From contig JAQVIE010000107.1 in the NCBI GenBank assembly GCA_028695895.1, forward strand, positions 1 to 5,429: DNA of 5,429 bases. Direction: 5' to 3'. Both the position numbers and the translations under genes were made by a program. Positions within the stretch are counted from its first letter, which is position 1, and the number at the start of each line of letters is the position of its first letter. Below the pieces are notes generated by a model. The model saw only the letters and a program-made list of their open reading frames with translations. It made no database searches and was not told the DNA's origin. Source of the stretch: Methanospirillum sp. GTDB lineage: Archaea; Halobacteriota; Methanomicrobia; Methanomicrobiales; Methanospirillaceae. Shown in pieces: positions 4,768 to 5,429 of the stretch.

Positions 4768-5111
4768 TGTATCAGTGGCACATTTTTGTAGCACAATTAA
4801 GTCCGGTATATGGGTCTGAACAATCTGGTCAAAGGCCTGTCCTCGTGATAAGTCGTGAGCAGATCAATCAGATTCTTCCCGTAGTAAATATCATTCCCCT
4901 CACTTCACGAAAGTCATCGGAACGGATTATCTATCCAAATGAAGTATTTCTACCAAAAGAATCTGCAAATTTATCCGTCGATTCGATCGCCCTGTGTTAT
5001 CAGATACGGACTTTAGATAAAAAGAGACTTACGAAAGAAATTGGATGTATTCATGATGAGAACTTAATCCAACAAATTCACGATGCAATCAGGTTCCAAT
5101 TGGAATTATGA
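4767..5111 (+). CDS. MazF/PemK-type endoribonuclease toxin
   Basis: This 114-residue MazF-fold toxin would cut RNA at short specific sequences and halt growth when its antitoxin is degraded. All landmark segments are present: the beta1 start WHIFVAQLSPV, the S1-S2 loop GSEQSGQRPVLVIS (residues 16-29) with Arg23 of the catalytic pocket, IIPLTSRK (42-49) with Thr46, and SIALCYQIRTLDKKRL (73-88), the Q-x-R-T-L-x-K-x-R-L signature. The length is normal for the family and no residue is obviously missing, so it should be active. The ATG at 4767 shares one base with the antitoxin stop (TGATG), typical of coupled translation; GGGAG at 4750-4754 may serve as a distant ribosome site. The upstream ATG at 4746 lies inside the antitoxin and adds no homologous residues. 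Confidence 0.9.
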   Translation: MYQWHIFVAQLSPVYGSEQSGQRPVLVISREQINQILPVVNIIPLTSRKSSERIIYPNEVFLPKESANLSVDSIALCYQIRTLDKKRLTKEIGCIHDENLIQQIHDAIRFQLEL

Positions 5112-5123
5112 TTCAAATTCTGC

Positions 5124-5264
5124 CTACATCCCCCAAATAACTACAGGAACCCTGTTCCTCTCCTCATTCACTTCAAATTCTCTCTCCTCACAAAATATTT
5201 TCTCATCCCATGACACCTCTGGTCTCCGGTCAAAAACAATAATATGAGCCTCATCAGCCAGAAT
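5124..5264 (-). pseudogene. C-terminal remnant of an AAA-ATPase/PD-(D/E)XK (DUF1703-like) protein
   Basis: A 46-codon open stretch on the minus strand starts right after a TAG (5267-5265) without a start codon and ends at TAG 5126-5124. It reads HIIVFDRRPEVSWDEKIFCE, a Glu-rich linker, and the terminal VVIWGM. From memory, proteins joining an AAA-ATPase-like domain to a PD-(D/E)XK nuclease end with this kind of F-D-R-x-x-x-x-S-W-x-E-K-I-F segment and a final V-W-G-M. The remainder of this several-hundred-residue protein is gone, so the fragment is non-functional. Such genes are abundant, often mobile or multi-copy, in methanogens. It lies between hps and mazF, convergent with mazF. Confidence 0.6.
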
Positions 5265-5301
5265 CTAAAAAAGAATTAATTAAGATCTGATTAAAAATCA
5301 G
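5265..5301 (-). terminator. Hairpin over the hps stop codon plus T6 run
   Basis: CTGATT (5287-5292) and AATCAG (5296-5301) pair around a 3-nt loop that spans the stop codon of the Hps gene. On the minus strand a TTCTTTTTTAG run follows at 5275-5265. The T-run alone would be a plausible archaeal end signal. Confidence 0.5.
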
Positions 5302-5429
5302 TCATGATTCTGAACTGATCTATCTCTTCCTTGTCAAGCTGCTCAAGGAACTCCTCGGCAGCATGCCTGACATCCTTACTTGCAGTAATAGCCCTGCCGA
5401 CAACAAGGATATCTGCTCCTGTTTTAAGT
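5291..5429 (-). CDS. 3-hexulose-6-phosphate synthase domain, C-terminal end (probable Fae-Hps)
   Basis: The last 45 residues of a gene that begins outside the window. TGADILVVGRAITASKDV is the final beta strand and helix of an orotidine-decarboxylase-like TIM barrel, with the phosphate-binding VVGRAIT turn. The tail HAAEEFLEQLDKEEIDQF, then RIMTDF, is what I recall from archaeal Hps proteins, especially the fused formaldehyde-activating enzyme/Hps of methanogens. In methanogens that lack the oxidative pentose phosphate route, this enzyme runs the ribulose monophosphate pathway in reverse, giving ribulose 5-phosphate for nucleotide synthesis and formaldehyde for the methanopterin pathway. Whether the Fae half is present cannot be seen here. 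The base composition is higher in GC than the left part of the window and probably reflects the host genome. Confidence 0.85.
   Translation of the reverse strand, partial: LKTGADILVVGRAITASKDVRHAAEEFLEQLDKEEIDQFRIMTDF

Noticed and set aside
4473..4796. 107-codon minus-strand frame
   Set aside because: Fully antisense to the well-supported antitoxin gene.

Overview
The window looks like an accessory, decaying stretch of a methanogenic archaeon, most likely Methanomicrobiales and close to Methanospirillum. This rests on family recognition, not on a search. The right edge carries the C-terminus of a Fae-Hps type enzyme (hexulose-6-phosphate synthase end, finishing DQFRIMTDF), a core gene of methanogens. 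Other gene starts use GGTGA/GAGG ribosome sites, and oligo-T runs follow several genes. Most of the window is very AT-rich; the first toxin-antitoxin pair and the hps end are visibly richer in GC.

Positions 1-1620 are mostly wreckage. An endonuclease/exonuclease/phosphatase (EEP) gene on the minus strand has an in-frame TGA at codon 8 and runs off the left edge. The tail of another gene overlaps its start by 4 nt. Then come a hairpin, two tiny coupled frames, and a zinc-ribbon plus winged-helix fragment resembling an IS630-type transposase N-terminus. Last is a complete small DUF2080-type transposon-associated gene with hairpins on both sides but no transposase.

Positions 1620-2532 hold a divergent pair. 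The minus-strand gene encodes a coiled-coil protein with a SHOCT-like segment; the plus-strand gene encodes a TM2 membrane protein. SHOCT and TM2 domains often occur in the same proteins, so this pair may work together at the membrane. After it lies about 370 bp with no convincing gene, then an IS4-type transposase fragment.

Positions 3217-4147 form the most striking structure: a 35-bp inverted repeat (33/35 matching) brackets a RelB/RelE-type toxin-antitoxin pair in a 931-bp unit with no transposase inside. This looks like a non-autonomous, MITE-like element carrying a toxin-antitoxin cargo. An 18-bp perfect palindrome lies just outside its right end.

Positions 4204-5111 hold an unrecognised open frame without a start, then a second pair: a Phd/YefM-like antitoxin and a MazF/PemK toxin joined by a TGATG overlap. 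Between mazF and hps is a 46-codon remnant of the C-terminus of an AAA-ATPase/PD-(D/E)XK (DUF1703-like) protein. Overall this is a graveyard and landing zone for mobile elements next to a core metabolic gene, with the two toxin-antitoxin pairs the best-preserved parts.
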